Shown: piece after piece, positions 21,360-30,525 of the stretch | Layout of the letters: each line of letters starts with the position of its first letter | Position numbering within the stretch: position 1 is the stretch's first letter | Assembly (NCBI GenBank): GCA_021464525.1 | Contig: JADRCO010000509.1 | Coordinates: 1-32,138, forward strand | DNA: 32,138 nucleotides | Direction: 5' to 3' | Source of the DNA: Rhizophagus sp. LPA8_4_AMF | Taxonomy: Eukaryota > Glomeromycota > Glomeromycetes > Glomerales > Glomeraceae | The notes under the pieces: generated by a model | Told to the model about the DNA's origin: nothing | Databases searched by the model: none | Seen by the model: only the letters and a program-made list of their open reading frames with translations | Position numbers and translations under genes: made by a program

Positions 21360-22180
21360 TTAAACCGCATGATTTAGTAATAATTTTTGATCAAAACTAA
21401 CTTTGATTGTTGCGTCAGACCTAAAATAAACAGAAATTATTGTTATGTAAGATCATGGATGGAAATACACAATGACATATGCATACTTAGTATCAATTGT
21501 CCCTCTGACAATAAAAAAAGATCCATTATAATCCCACTTAGCAGTTCCACCTGGATAAATCCTTTTCTCTTTTTTATGCAATTCCTTGAATAAATAATAT
21601 TTTTCTTCAGAGGTCTTATTATTGAGTGGTGGTGATTGATATTCACGGACATTAATACATATTGAATTTTCCCCGGTTATTAATTTTACCTATAAATTCG
21701 AATAATAATCAAATATTGCTTAAACGGCTTAAACGTACATATTCAATAGAATAATTAAACGCAATAAAAAGTTCTATGATTACTTACTTTCCATGTAACT
21801 ATAAGGTATAGAGGGCTCCAATTTGATCCATCTTGGCCAATTATCCGATATGATATCATTCCTTGCGAAGTGAACCTTCCAAGTTTAGAGACGAATTTTC
21901 TATATTAATAATAAGTCTATTATTATATGCATATTTTTTATTATGAAACCTATAACTATACTTACGATGAATTCGGAATTTGTCCTGGGATAATTGTCGG
22001 GTCCAGTGGGTTTTTCATTTCTCCAGGTGCGAAAACATCAGGATCAGTAAGTTGCATATATTGATGATTGTTACTAATGGTAACTGTTGCCCTTGTTTTA
22101 AAACCATTAAAACTTCTTACAAAGTGCTGCATGTAAGCGAGAAGCAATATTTTAGCATGTGCAATAGCAGCAACCTCCAT
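21360..22180 (-). CDS. Actinoporin/cytolysin-lectin-fold-like protein, gene G (four exons)
   Basis: Predicted 196-aa protein from exons 22180-21966, 21899-21788, 21689-21487 and 21420-21360. Splice phases are the same as in gene F (introns 66, 98 and 66 bp). N-terminal stretch MEVAAIAHAKILLLAYMQHF is helix-like and amphipathic or hydrophobic. Then come strands (TRATVTISNNHQ), a Pro/Gly loop (KNPLDPTIIPGQ), the Trp-bearing strand LYLIVTWKV, a conserved GTIDTK at the end of exon 3 and the final strand SDATIKVSFDQK. Exon 3 is 30 bp longer than in F, mainly in the charged segment around LNNKTSEEKYYLF. The pair keeps open frames, splice sites and the Pro/Gly loop despite clear divergence, which suggests selection. 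The fold assignment is tentative; membrane or glycan binding would be the family expectation. Confidence 0.65.
21421..21965 (-). other. Three introns of gene G
   Basis: Introns at 21965-21900 (GTAAGT..ATAG), 21787-21690 (GTAAGT..ATAG) and 21486-21421 (GTATGC..TTAG). The coordinates span all three. The last donor GTATGCAT is identical to the one in gene F. Confidence 0.75.
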
Positions 22181-23414
22181 TTTTATTATTTTAATCTGTG
22201 ATTTTCTAAGTTCCGTCAGATAAAGTTGGAATATTAACGGTAATACGTGTATTCAGAGAGAAGGATACTTTTTTATTCGAAGAGAATGATTTTTTTTTTT
22301 TTACTCGGAAGAAAAAATATATATTTATAATTCTATCTTAATCATTGTCCTAATTCTAAATAAGGAATTCCGATATCAGGCGCAGGTAAAAGAAACTAAA
22401 ACAAGTTTGATAACCATTTCACAATACATTACCGTACTTTGCTATTATTAAGCACCCCGAAAATAAGCACCCTGACCCGCATTATTGAGATTTTGACCAG
22501 AATTATGAAAACCTTTGGCCGGCATTAAGTGCAAAAAGGGTTGCTTAATTACCGCAAAATATGGTATATATATATATTTCTTACGGCAATTTTTGTACAA
22601 AATTTAAATGAAGGTGGATGAATGCAATGATAAGGATACAATAATACTAACTTACATCAATTACATTTTTTCCACTTCTATAAATAGGGGAGATGTACAG
22701 CACTTTCATTTTTCAACCTTACATGACTACTTCTGAAATATGTTAATCATCTTGCTATTCCTTTTTTAGATAAGTTCTGATTTAAGAATACAAAGTCACT
22801 AAACAATAGCCTAGTCCCGAATGGAAATTTAATGAAAGTGTGGCGAAACAAATTAAACTAAAATATAATTTAATAGCTAACAATAAGATAAAGGAAAAGT
22901 CGGAAGAAAATAGAAAGAATGAAAGAAAAGTATGGTTATGTTTGGTAAGTATCTTTTCTCAAAACATCTCAATTAAGATTAATGAGCATATTACTTTTCC
23001 TGAATAGTATATTTTTTACCTTATGGGACAAATATAATTATAATAAAGTATGACCACAAAATATACAATAATAAATTTAAATTTTGTATTATTATTTACG
23101 TATATAAAATATAATTACTCGATCTTTTTTTTTTAAGCATGACCTGACCGAACTATAATTGCGGTAAATCAATGTTGAATTTTACCGAACCAATCATGCG
23201 CAATAGGAATTTAATCGATTAATATATAGAAATAGTATATACAACAATCAAATAAATTTTTATAGGATGAATGGCACGTTCATGTGCCCTTGTGGCATAG
23301 ATTTGTAATTAAAATATAATTTATTTGTTTCACGTTATTGTGGACCTTTGTATAAATTTTGTGGCTGAAAAAAAAGGAGAATGAAACATTTTAAGATCTT
23401 CTTTGTGTTAAAAG
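22181..23414. other. Upstream flank of gene G
   Basis: Diverged copy of the gene F upstream flank. No gene is supported. It includes the conserved TATA box and two unfilled sites that correspond to insertions in unit 1. Confidence 0.6.
22679..22687 (+). promoter_or_regulatory. Conserved TATAAATAG box, unit 2
   Basis: Counterpart of the box at 17249-17257, with 20 identical bases around it. No downstream coding frame. Confidence 0.4.
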
Positions 23415-23723
23415 AAATAGGAAATATTACTTTATTTATTTATTTATTTATTTTACGTAAAGCAGGAGGAGTATACATATTATCTAAAATTATCAAAGAA
23501 ACAACTATAACACCATCGTCCAGTAAGAACCAGACCCTCAATTAGAAAGAAAGGACCCTATCAGGTACCACGACCGATACCAGCTAGTATATAAAAAACG
23601 TAGGGGAGAGTAAATTAATAATTACTAGGTACTAAACGTAAAATGGCACATGTCTATGGTCTACTATACAATAATGTGAAGATGAAAAATTAACTAAATG
23701 GTCAAAAAAATAGGAAATATTAC
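23415..23723 (-). mobile_element. SINE-like or truncated LINE retroposon with 16-bp target duplication
   Basis: A 277-bp insert (23431-23707) between identical 16-bp repeats AAATAGGAAATATTAC (23415-23430, 23708-23723). Unit 1 has the same target once, uninterrupted, at 18606-18621. On the minus strand the insert ends ACTCCTCCTGCTTTACG then TAAAATAAATAAATAA, a simple-repeat tail. A B-box-like GGTTC and a weak A-box-like TAGCTGGTATCGG are seen upstream, so a Pol III SINE is possible but unproven. It shares its 3' end with the copy at 11.19-11.27 kb. Confidence 0.82.
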
Positions 23724-25110
23724 AATTTAAATATATTAACCGAATATTTGACTTAAGATTAATCACATGATCATTTACATGTGATCTATTAAACGTGATC
23801 AAAGCTTAAGCTGAGCCTCAATAAAGTCTTTTTTATTAAACTTATGAAAACCATTCCACTGTCTCTTAAAAGGAAAGAATCTAGTGAATCCGATTCTGTC
23901 TGTCCAGTAATGGGAGTATTAATAGGCCAATGAAAATGCATTATTATGTAAAAGTTTCTGCGTGCAGGTGATCAGGTGATTAATATTTAAAAGTAAATAT
24001 TTTCCTTTGGTAGACCGGTAGACCACTAGGATCAGCTCACACAATTACTAGATAGTTAACACTGACCGTTTAAGTTAAAAAAATGCGGCCAAAGACAGTA
24101 TAAAATTCAACTTGTCATTAATGTAAAGTTTAGAACATGATATTGCTTGTTTAAAAAATTTATGACGCGTTCTTATTGATAAAACTAAATGAAATGATGA
24201 GATTATTTTTTAATTTTTTTTTGTTATTAATAATATAATTAACAATCAATATTGCATTTTATTTGAATAAAGTTTAAGAATAAGAGAATAGGTTTTTTTT
24301 TATAATTAAGGAAAGATACAATATCAAGGATTTCCCTTAAATATTAATGTTTAATATTAACATATTATCGGTTTAGCTTTTTAATGTTCATATTAAGAGT
24401 TAAAAAAGTTTATATGTAAAAGTTTAAAAGTTAAAATATAAGTTAATATATAAAGTTATAAAAAGTTTATTATAAATGATTATTTTGTCAAATACCAATT
24501 ATCGTATCATACATAAAAATAAATGGATATGATATTCAATATGCATGATTCTACTGTATATGGCTAAATGATAACTTTTTTTGTATATATCGGCATTAAT
24601 TAATAAAATTACTGTTTATTATCTACAATTATACCATAGAACCGATCAATAATCTGATAATTAATTAAAAATTACTACACTTCAATATAATATAATTTGA
24701 TCACTCCTATTTTCCATATTTTCCATATGAAATTTGATTTTGTTTTTCATTGTAAATGAATTAAACACAAGAATGAATCTAAATACGATATTGGTCAATG
24801 ACTGCCTTTTCTTCTTTCAGTAATTTTTACTTTAACTCTTTATCTTTAGTGGTAGTAAAATTTAACTTTGCATACAAGTCGATTCCCAATACGATAACCT
24901 CTGATCGACTGATCGTGCAATGATTATTAGTGAACTTTTATTTTCTTCAAAGAATTATATATAGGACAGAGATTTCATAAATTACGAAAAGTTAATTCAA
25001 ATTATAATAATAATCAAATACTTAATTTTTATTGGAAATTCGTTTTTTAATAAAATTATACTTATGGAAAATATCAAAACAAGCAAACAATAATAATAAT
25101 ATTGAAATAA
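23724..25110. other. End of unit 2 and start of a partial third unit
   Basis: No gene supported. Matches to unit 1 end-sequence lie at about 24.00-24.13 and 24.80-24.87 kb, with an AT-rich stretch between (24.2-24.75 kb) that unit 1 lacks or has lost. From about 24905 the unit-start sequence recurs for about 100 bp and then fades. Confidence 0.5.
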
Positions 25111-25920
25111 TCAAACATTTAATTTATCCTTTATAACTTTTCTAGCACACTTCGTAAATTTCTCCCATAATATCTCAATAGATTACTTGTCATGAAAATT
25201 TCATAGCTAAGGCCACACAAATTTGGTTTTCCAGTTCATGTCACCCAGCCGGCCAGGTCAGTTTTTGTAAAACTTTGAAAAAAATTATATATATTGTTTA
25301 CTATAAAAATTTACCGGGTGGACTTTTTAAAAATTGAGAAAATTTTCTTCTACGTTTTTTGTATTTTTTAAGGGGCCATGTTAAATTTTTTATTATAAAA
25401 ATAAAAAATAAAATCTGGGTCCCCGGGTCAATTTCAAATTTCAATGTTACATGAACCAAAAAATCAAATTTGCGTAGCCTAAGCCTATCACCATGAAATA
25501 CTTCATATAAACTACCTATCTTCTGATATAAAATTTCTTGTGCTTTTTTTTGACCGCATTCCCATAAGTATCTTTATGAGCATGTCCACGAGATTTCATC
25601 ATCTTGAAAGTAATACCATTCACCACGATATTTTCTTTCCCAAAATCTTCAAGCCATGATTTGGTCTTGTTTTGAGCATAATCTCTATCTTCTCATCAAG
25701 ACCCTTGATTTGCATTATCTTATCTGAGGAAGCTGGCTTATCATGTCTCTTACCATACATAATAAATCAAGCACAGAGACCAACAATAGTTTTCTCAAAA
25801 TAGTAATATAAATCTAACTCCTTACCCAATTCTTTTGCTACATCAGCAAATTCCATTTTATCACCTTTAGCTGGCATAATTTTCAACATGTAAATCAAAA
25901 GTCGTGTCAGGGTGATAAAA
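25111..25920 (-). pseudogene. Decayed fragment, possibly the C-terminus of a family B DNA polymerase
   Basis: Minus-strand reading gives MPAKGDKMEFADVAKELGKE and LDLYYYFEKTIVGLCA (25878-25768), a TGA stop where Arg would fit, then after a frame change YAQNKTKSWLEDFGKENIVV with NGITFKMMKSRGHAHKDTYG (about 25667-25560), and AQEILYQKIGSLYEVFHGD up to about 25490. After an intervening MITE the same style resumes with IEILWEKFTKCARKVIKDKL to a stop at 25113-25111. The LDxYYYxEK motif recalls the [IL]DYxYYLE motif near the C-terminus of family B polymerases. Stops, frameshifts and the MITE show it is dead. It could be a cellular, plasmid or old large-DNA-virus gene; none can be chosen from this alone. 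Confidence 0.4.
25203..25488. mobile_element. 286-bp MITE inside the polymerase-like relic
   Basis: Imperfect inverted ends: left ATAGCTAAGGCCACACAAAT (25203-25222), right, reverse-complemented, ATAGGCTTAGGCTACGCAAA. They continue as TTTG.TTTT..GTTCATGT on both sides. Flanks CATGAAAAT and CATGAAATA suggest a decayed target duplication of 8-10 bp. Coding-like sequence of the host relic continues on both sides. Internal GGCCAGGTCA and ACCCGG motifs. Confidence 0.7.
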
Positions 25921-25929
25921 ATTTTCAAG

Positions 25930-26482
25930 ATGAACCAAAATTTTATTTTTGTCTTCATTTTATTTGCTATATTTTCCTTGGTCAATGGTATTCCACACCA
26001 GCTTCATAAAAGAGAAACTTTATTTAATCGATGTCAACACCTGACCATCCTGTTTCTGAAAAACTCGCACCTTATACTGTTTCCGGTATATTATCGCCGT
26101 TTTCAAAATGATGTACGCAGTTAAATTTGAATAAAAAAAAAAGAAACCGAAAACCGGACGAAAACCGGACGAAATATGGACAAAACACGGATGAAAACCG
26201 GGCGAATATTGGTATTCGAATATACAATCACAAATAAACTGCGTACACCATTTTGAAAACGGCGATAATTAAAGAGAAAAAACAATACTTATAGTTGATT
26301 ATGGTGATCCTGTCGCCAAAAAACCCATAGATACTCCCCATATTCAGAATTTTACTGAGTCATATAAAGAAGGAGATCCATTTACTATTACTGCAAAAGA
26401 TGTTTCAACACCCAAACTTCTTGATTTATACCTTATCGGCGTTGTTGTTGGGGATCCAACAAGTGATCCAAAACACCATTAG
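25930..26482 (+). pseudogene. Secreted ML-domain-like protein gene, split by a MITE
   Basis: Starts MNQNFIFVFILFAIFSLVNG (a clear signal peptide) followed by IPHQLHKRET. This fits the small secreted MD-2-related lipid-recognition (ML) proteins common in Rhizophagus. A frameshift follows at about 26028-26030; in the new frame VSEKLAPYTVSGIL is read up to a 172-bp MITE (26094-26265). Beyond it, after a second frame change in an A-run (26275-26280), ILIVDYGDPVAKKPIDTPHI and ESYKEGDPFTITAKDV then LIGVVVGDPTSDP run to a stop at 26480-26482. YTVSG, the Pro-Phe-Thr strand and the VGDP ending agree with the ML pattern. ML proteins bind lipids outside the cell or in vesicles. Total length without the insert (about 125 codons) is near the family norm. 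ML assignment is by motif memory. Confidence 0.6.
26092..26267. mobile_element. 172-bp MITE with TA target duplication inside the ML-like gene
   Basis: Inverted ends TCGCCGTTTTCAAAATGATG (left, 26094-26113) and, reverse-complemented right end, TCGCCGTTTTCAAAATGGTG, continuing TACGCAGTT. TA at 26092-26093 and 26266-26267 marks Tc1/mariner-type insertion. The core has repeated GAAAACCGGACG-like units. Taking out the element plus one TA leaves the local reading frame continuous. Confidence 0.85.
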
Positions 26483-26959
26483 ATGTCTATAAAATTTATT
26501 TTTGCCAATATTATTTAAAGACATAATTTGCTTCTTCTTACTAAAGTTATTACCTTTGGGTATTTTATTTTTATTTGTAAATCAACAAATTATGATTACT
26601 GCGTATTCGGAATATCATATTGATCAATCTTGTGAAACGTGTGAATTTGTAAAACCCCATACATCGACGAATTTATCAATGAAAGAATTTCATTAAATTA
26701 ATAGTGCACTTTCTAATTATATTTTTCAATGAAAATATTCAATAAAATAATAAACATATTCAAAGTCAATCCATACAAATATGTTCATTTACAGTATTTT
26801 AAAGAAGTTATTGTTTAAAAAATGTTTAGTTTTATTACAAGTTACATCACGTAATAGGGACCATAGACCAATAAATCGGGTTCAAATAGTCACATTAAAT
26901 TTCTTAATATAATTGCAAAAATAAGTATCTCATTAATTTCCTTTCTAACAAAAAAAAAA
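26483..26959. other. Spacer between ML-like pseudogene and gene H
   Basis: About 480 bp, no gene supported. A short open frame at 26502-26696 (CETCEFVKPHTS near its end) lacks further support. The final leader TTTCTAACAAAAAAAAAAAATG resembles that of gene E. Confidence 0.5.
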
Positions 26960-27931
26960 ATGTCTTTCGATTACTCTCAGGAAGTTATTGGCGACTTGGA
27001 AAAAGTGCTTGAAACTAACGATGGATATGATGTTATTATCAACGCCGGTGAAAATGAAAATGTAAAAGAATTACGTGCACATTCAAGTATTTTATGCATA
27101 AGGTCTAAATATTTTTGCACAGAATTTTCCAAAGTTTGGGACAATAAAAAAGATGGAAAATTTATTTTTGATAAACCAAACATTTCTCCTCAAATATTTA
27201 AAATTATTTTAAGGTAACGTAAAATTATGAAAATTTAATGTTTAGTGTTATATAATTATATATATTTTTAATTATTTAGATTTATTTATTGTGGAAAAAT
27301 TGATTTAACAAAATTACTGGGCCTCGAAGTATTAGAGCTTTTGATGGCATTAGAAGAACTTAAATTCCATTCATTAATCCCTCACGTTCAAAAATACTTG
27401 ATTAAACATCGAGATAAATTTTTGCTACAAAATCCTATTGAAATTCTCGAAACAGTTTATCAACATGAATCATTCACAGATTTATGGAATTAATGTCTTG
27501 ATAAGATTTGTGATAAACCTAAAATGTTATTTAATTCTGATAATTTTATCAATTTAAAAGCGCCTTTATTGAAATTGATTCTAAAGCGAGATGACTTGGT
27601 TTTAGACGAAATTGAAATTTGGAATAATCTACTAAAATGGGTTATTGCAAAAAATCCTTCTATTTCACAAGACATCACAAAATGGAGTAAGGAGGATATT
27701 ACAATTATTGAGAGGACTCTTTACGGATTTATTCCATTAATAAGATTTTATCATATTTCATCTAATGATTTTCTTGATAAAATATATCCTTTAAAAGAAT
27801 TACTACCAAAAGATTTAGCTGATGAATTGGTGAAATTCAATATTGCACCAAATAGGAAACCAAATATTGATGAAATTCAGCCTCCTAGAAAATCTAGAAA
27901 ATCAAAGCAGTTTTATGAGTTTTATGACAAG

Positions 27932-27973
27932 TCCGATGATCATTCTGAGTCCGATGATCATTCTGAGTCCGAT
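27932..27973 (+). repeat. 18-bp coding tandem repeat in pseudogene H
   Basis: TCCGATGATCATTCTGAG occurs twice in tandem (27932-27949, 27950-27967), then the partial TCCGAT. It encodes SDDHSE units and is absent from all other family members here. Confidence 0.9.
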
Positions 27974-28045
27974 GCCGCTTATTATTATACGCGGCGCAGC
28001 AGGAGGCATTCGCCAATATTTACATTTCTAGAAAAATACAAATAA

Positions 28046-28625
28046 CTTTACAAATATTTTTCCTTCTAAACCATTTCTATACCTGATTAACAATTTTACT
28101 TAGGCTCTTTTTACCTGTTTAGTTTGATAAAAGTATTGAAATTATGCTGTAAAATGAAAGACACAAGCGCGACACAGTAATTCTATTACAAAAAAATTCA
28201 TAGCTTCACAAATATTACAAATATTAGAGATATCTTGATAAAAATTAATATTTAAGTAGTTTTATACCTACAAAATGACATTATTTGCCTGCTTACTTTG
28301 ATCAAAGTGCTGAAATTACGCTGTGAATCTATACGAAATTTAAATAAAAAAAAATCAAATAATCTAATAAAAAGAAATTAAAATAAACTGCACGATATTT
28401 GAATATTTTTAAAATGATAAAAGTAAAAAAACAATAAAGGAATAAAAAGAATAAAGAAAAAAAAAATTATTACAAATTTTATACCAATTTTGGAACTAGG
28501 AAATAATTTTTTTTTAACTGTTTTTTAATTGCTTCTTTCTTTTGACTCTAATATTATTTTAAAAATACTATCATTAAAATAATTCACAATACTGAGCAGT
28601 TTATTTAAATTTCTTTTTATAGTAA
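28046..28625. other. Sequence splitting the TLDc region of pseudogene H
   Basis: About 580 bp with no coding signal. It contains a diverged direct repeat of about 45 bp (28112-28157 and 28288-28332; shared TTTGAT.AAAGT..TGAAATTA.GCTGT), suggesting an internal tandem duplication of about 176 bp. Clear terminal inverted repeats or target duplications were not found. Confidence 0.5.
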
Positions 28626-28905
28626 AAATCTCAAATTCAGAAAAAATAGTTGGAAGGATATAATCCACTTTTTTGAGATTCAAATAATCAAGATATGTAT
28701 TTATTATTTATTTACTGATAAAATAGATACAAAAAGTGCAAAAGTAGTATTCTATAAGAAATAATGCCGAATATGGTCCATTATTTGGCGCAGGTTCAGG
28801 CTTAATAAGGTATCAAGTATGGCAGGTGGCAGCTAGCCATTCAACAAATTCTTATTCTAAAATTGATGGTATCAAGTCATTAAAAAATAATGTAAGATAA
28901 TAGAA

Positions 28906-30525
28906 CTCTTTTAAATATGTTTATTCAATAAATAAATACTTGCTACTGTATCTTTTAAGATTATATTAATAAAAATTAGACCAATTTGATGATAAATATT
29001 AAGAAATATATAACATATAACTATGATTTTTCTTTTATTAAATTACCAGTATTGATTATTTTAAGTATATTACAAAATTTAACGTGATTAACTAATTTTT
29101 TCTTACCTTGGTACAGAAAAAATAAAAAATTGATTTTGACTTATATTTAAGTCAGACTAATTTAGGTGGAAATTAATGTTTAATTATGGCAGGATCTTTC
29201 ATCTGTGTTGCAAATATAAAAAGTGTTGGCATATTTCTTTATAAATCTTTATAGTTAACATATTGATCATTACATATTTTTACATTTAATCGTAGAACAA
29301 TTATTAAGGGATTAGATTTAGTTAAAATAATCTCTGTTGAATATTAATAAGTCAAGAGAATAAAAAATGGCGCGTAAAATATTTTTATTATCCGCTAGAT
29401 TCTAATATAATAATATAATAATTTATGTGGTAAACTTTCAGATTAAAGTAACTTTACTTAAAATATCGTATCTTTATTGTCACTATTTAAATTTATTCAG
29501 ATTAGAAAACTTAGACATTAATTGAATATCAAAAATCTCTACTGATGAGAAGAATATTTCACGAGAAAATGCGATAATGAGGAGGAAGCTATTAAAACAA
29601 CAGGTAAGAAGCAATTTGGATTACGGCATTAACAATACTTCACATTACATTTATAGAAAAAAATGATGCATAATATACGAAAGAAGTATTGCTAATTATT
29701 ATCATATAAGCATCTGATTTTTACCATTAAAAAAAATTTAACTTATGTTAGAGGATTAGACAAACAAAAAAAAAAAGATTAAAAAAAAAATTATTTTTCG
29801 GAAATAAAAAAATTAAAAAAATTTTTTTTTCGGTATTGAAACAAAAAAAGATGACCAGCAATACGATCTGCTGCGGCTGGTCGTATCATCCCAAGAGGAT
29901 TGGAATGGCCGAAAATTAAAAACTTTTTTTCGTTAGTCAATATTCATATTACTGCTGGAAAATCTTCAGTTAACTTAGATTTGCATTTGAAATATAATAT
30001 GGATTGAGTGACAATACATATACATAAATAATATATTCAATACATATATACGTACATCACATGCACGTAATAACTTTTAGTCTTTCAAGAATTGGTCACA
30101 TTTACAATCATTTTTACATCTTTAAAAATTTCCCGATAAAATTTAATTAACCGAGATTGGATTAGCCACAAAAATTTGCATATGATCATGATATTTTACC
30201 TACAATAAATACGGAATAGATTGGGCGCAATTATTTATACGGGAGGGTAATCTTAACATCACTCCGTAAAAAATGAGAGATTTTTCCGTGAATGTGCATC
30301 ATTTTCATGGAATTTATAGACTTAAATCATGGAAATTTTCATCTCTCTAACACGGATATCCGTGAATGTATTATTTTCACGGAATTTTTACGAAAGCCAT
30401 GGAGAAATTATGGAAATATTCGGATAAAAATTTTTTATAGGGTCACCGAATTTTTTTTTAGTCATATAGATTGTTCATAAACTAAATTCTTTTACAGTTT
30501 TTGCTTAAATTTTCTCGTTATAAAA
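28906..30525. other. Intergenic spacer H-I
   Basis: About 1.6 kb, no gene supported. Two local structures: a GC-richer patch with GACCAGC..GCTGGTC arms at about 29850-29892, and a pair of CCGTGAATGT-headed direct repeats at about 30286-30415. Confidence 0.5.
30260..30443. repeat. Possible small inverted-repeat element with internal direct repeats
   Basis: The left end ACTCCGTAAAAAATGAGAGA and the reverse-complemented right end ACCCTATAAAAAATTTTTAT are loosely alike. Inside, CCGTGAATGT...TTTTCA[TC]GGAATTT...CATGG is repeated at 30286 and 30359. TCAC occurs at both borders. Weak MITE candidate. Confidence 0.35.

Larger units (their letters stand above)
20998..24904. repeat. Segmental duplication, unit 2
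   Basis: Second copy, about 3.9 kb, containing gene G, the TATA box at 22679 and the retroposon at 23.43-23.71 kb. It lacks all the MITE and foldback insertions seen in unit 1. A partial third start of the unit appears at about 24905-25010 (TTCTTCAAAGAATTATATATA, TTCATAAATTACGAAAAGTT), so the tandem array may once have been longer. Confidence 0.85.
26960..28905 (+). pseudogene. BTB-BACK-TLDc pseudogene H, with separated TLDc remnant
   Basis: Exon 1 (26960-27213) encodes a complete BTB start (YDVIINAGENEN, ELRAHSSILCIRSKYFCTEF). The 66-bp intron (27214-27279) is at the family position. Exon 2 has an in-frame TAA at 27491-27493 after DLWN, exactly where pseudogene I has one. The frame then stays open to 28043, covering the BACK region (NLLKWVIAKNPS, IPLIRFYHISSNDFLDKI), and ends in an unusual tail DKSDDHSESDDHSESDAAYY rather than TLDc. 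A degraded TLDc piece lies 580 bp downstream at about 28626-28905 (near AAATTCAGAAAAAATAGTTG, GGTCCATTATTTGGCGCAGG, AAAATTGATGGTATCAAG). The gene appears split inside TLDc. A truncated BTB product of about 154 aa could still be made. Confidence 0.8.

Noticed and set aside
25912-26124. Longer ML-like start at 25912
   Set aside because: That codon is GTG. The ATG at 25930 directly precedes the signal peptide and is the natural start.
26502-26696. 64-codon plus-strand open frame between the ML-like relic and gene H
   Set aside because: Hydrophobic Phe/Leu-rich start looks signal-like, but no ATG context, homolog or downstream domain supports it.
27491-27493. Programmed stop-codon readthrough or altered genetic code at the shared TAA
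   Set aside because: Intact neighbours use TAA as a terminator, no known readthrough context follows, and both genes carry other lesions. Shared decay or conversion is simpler.
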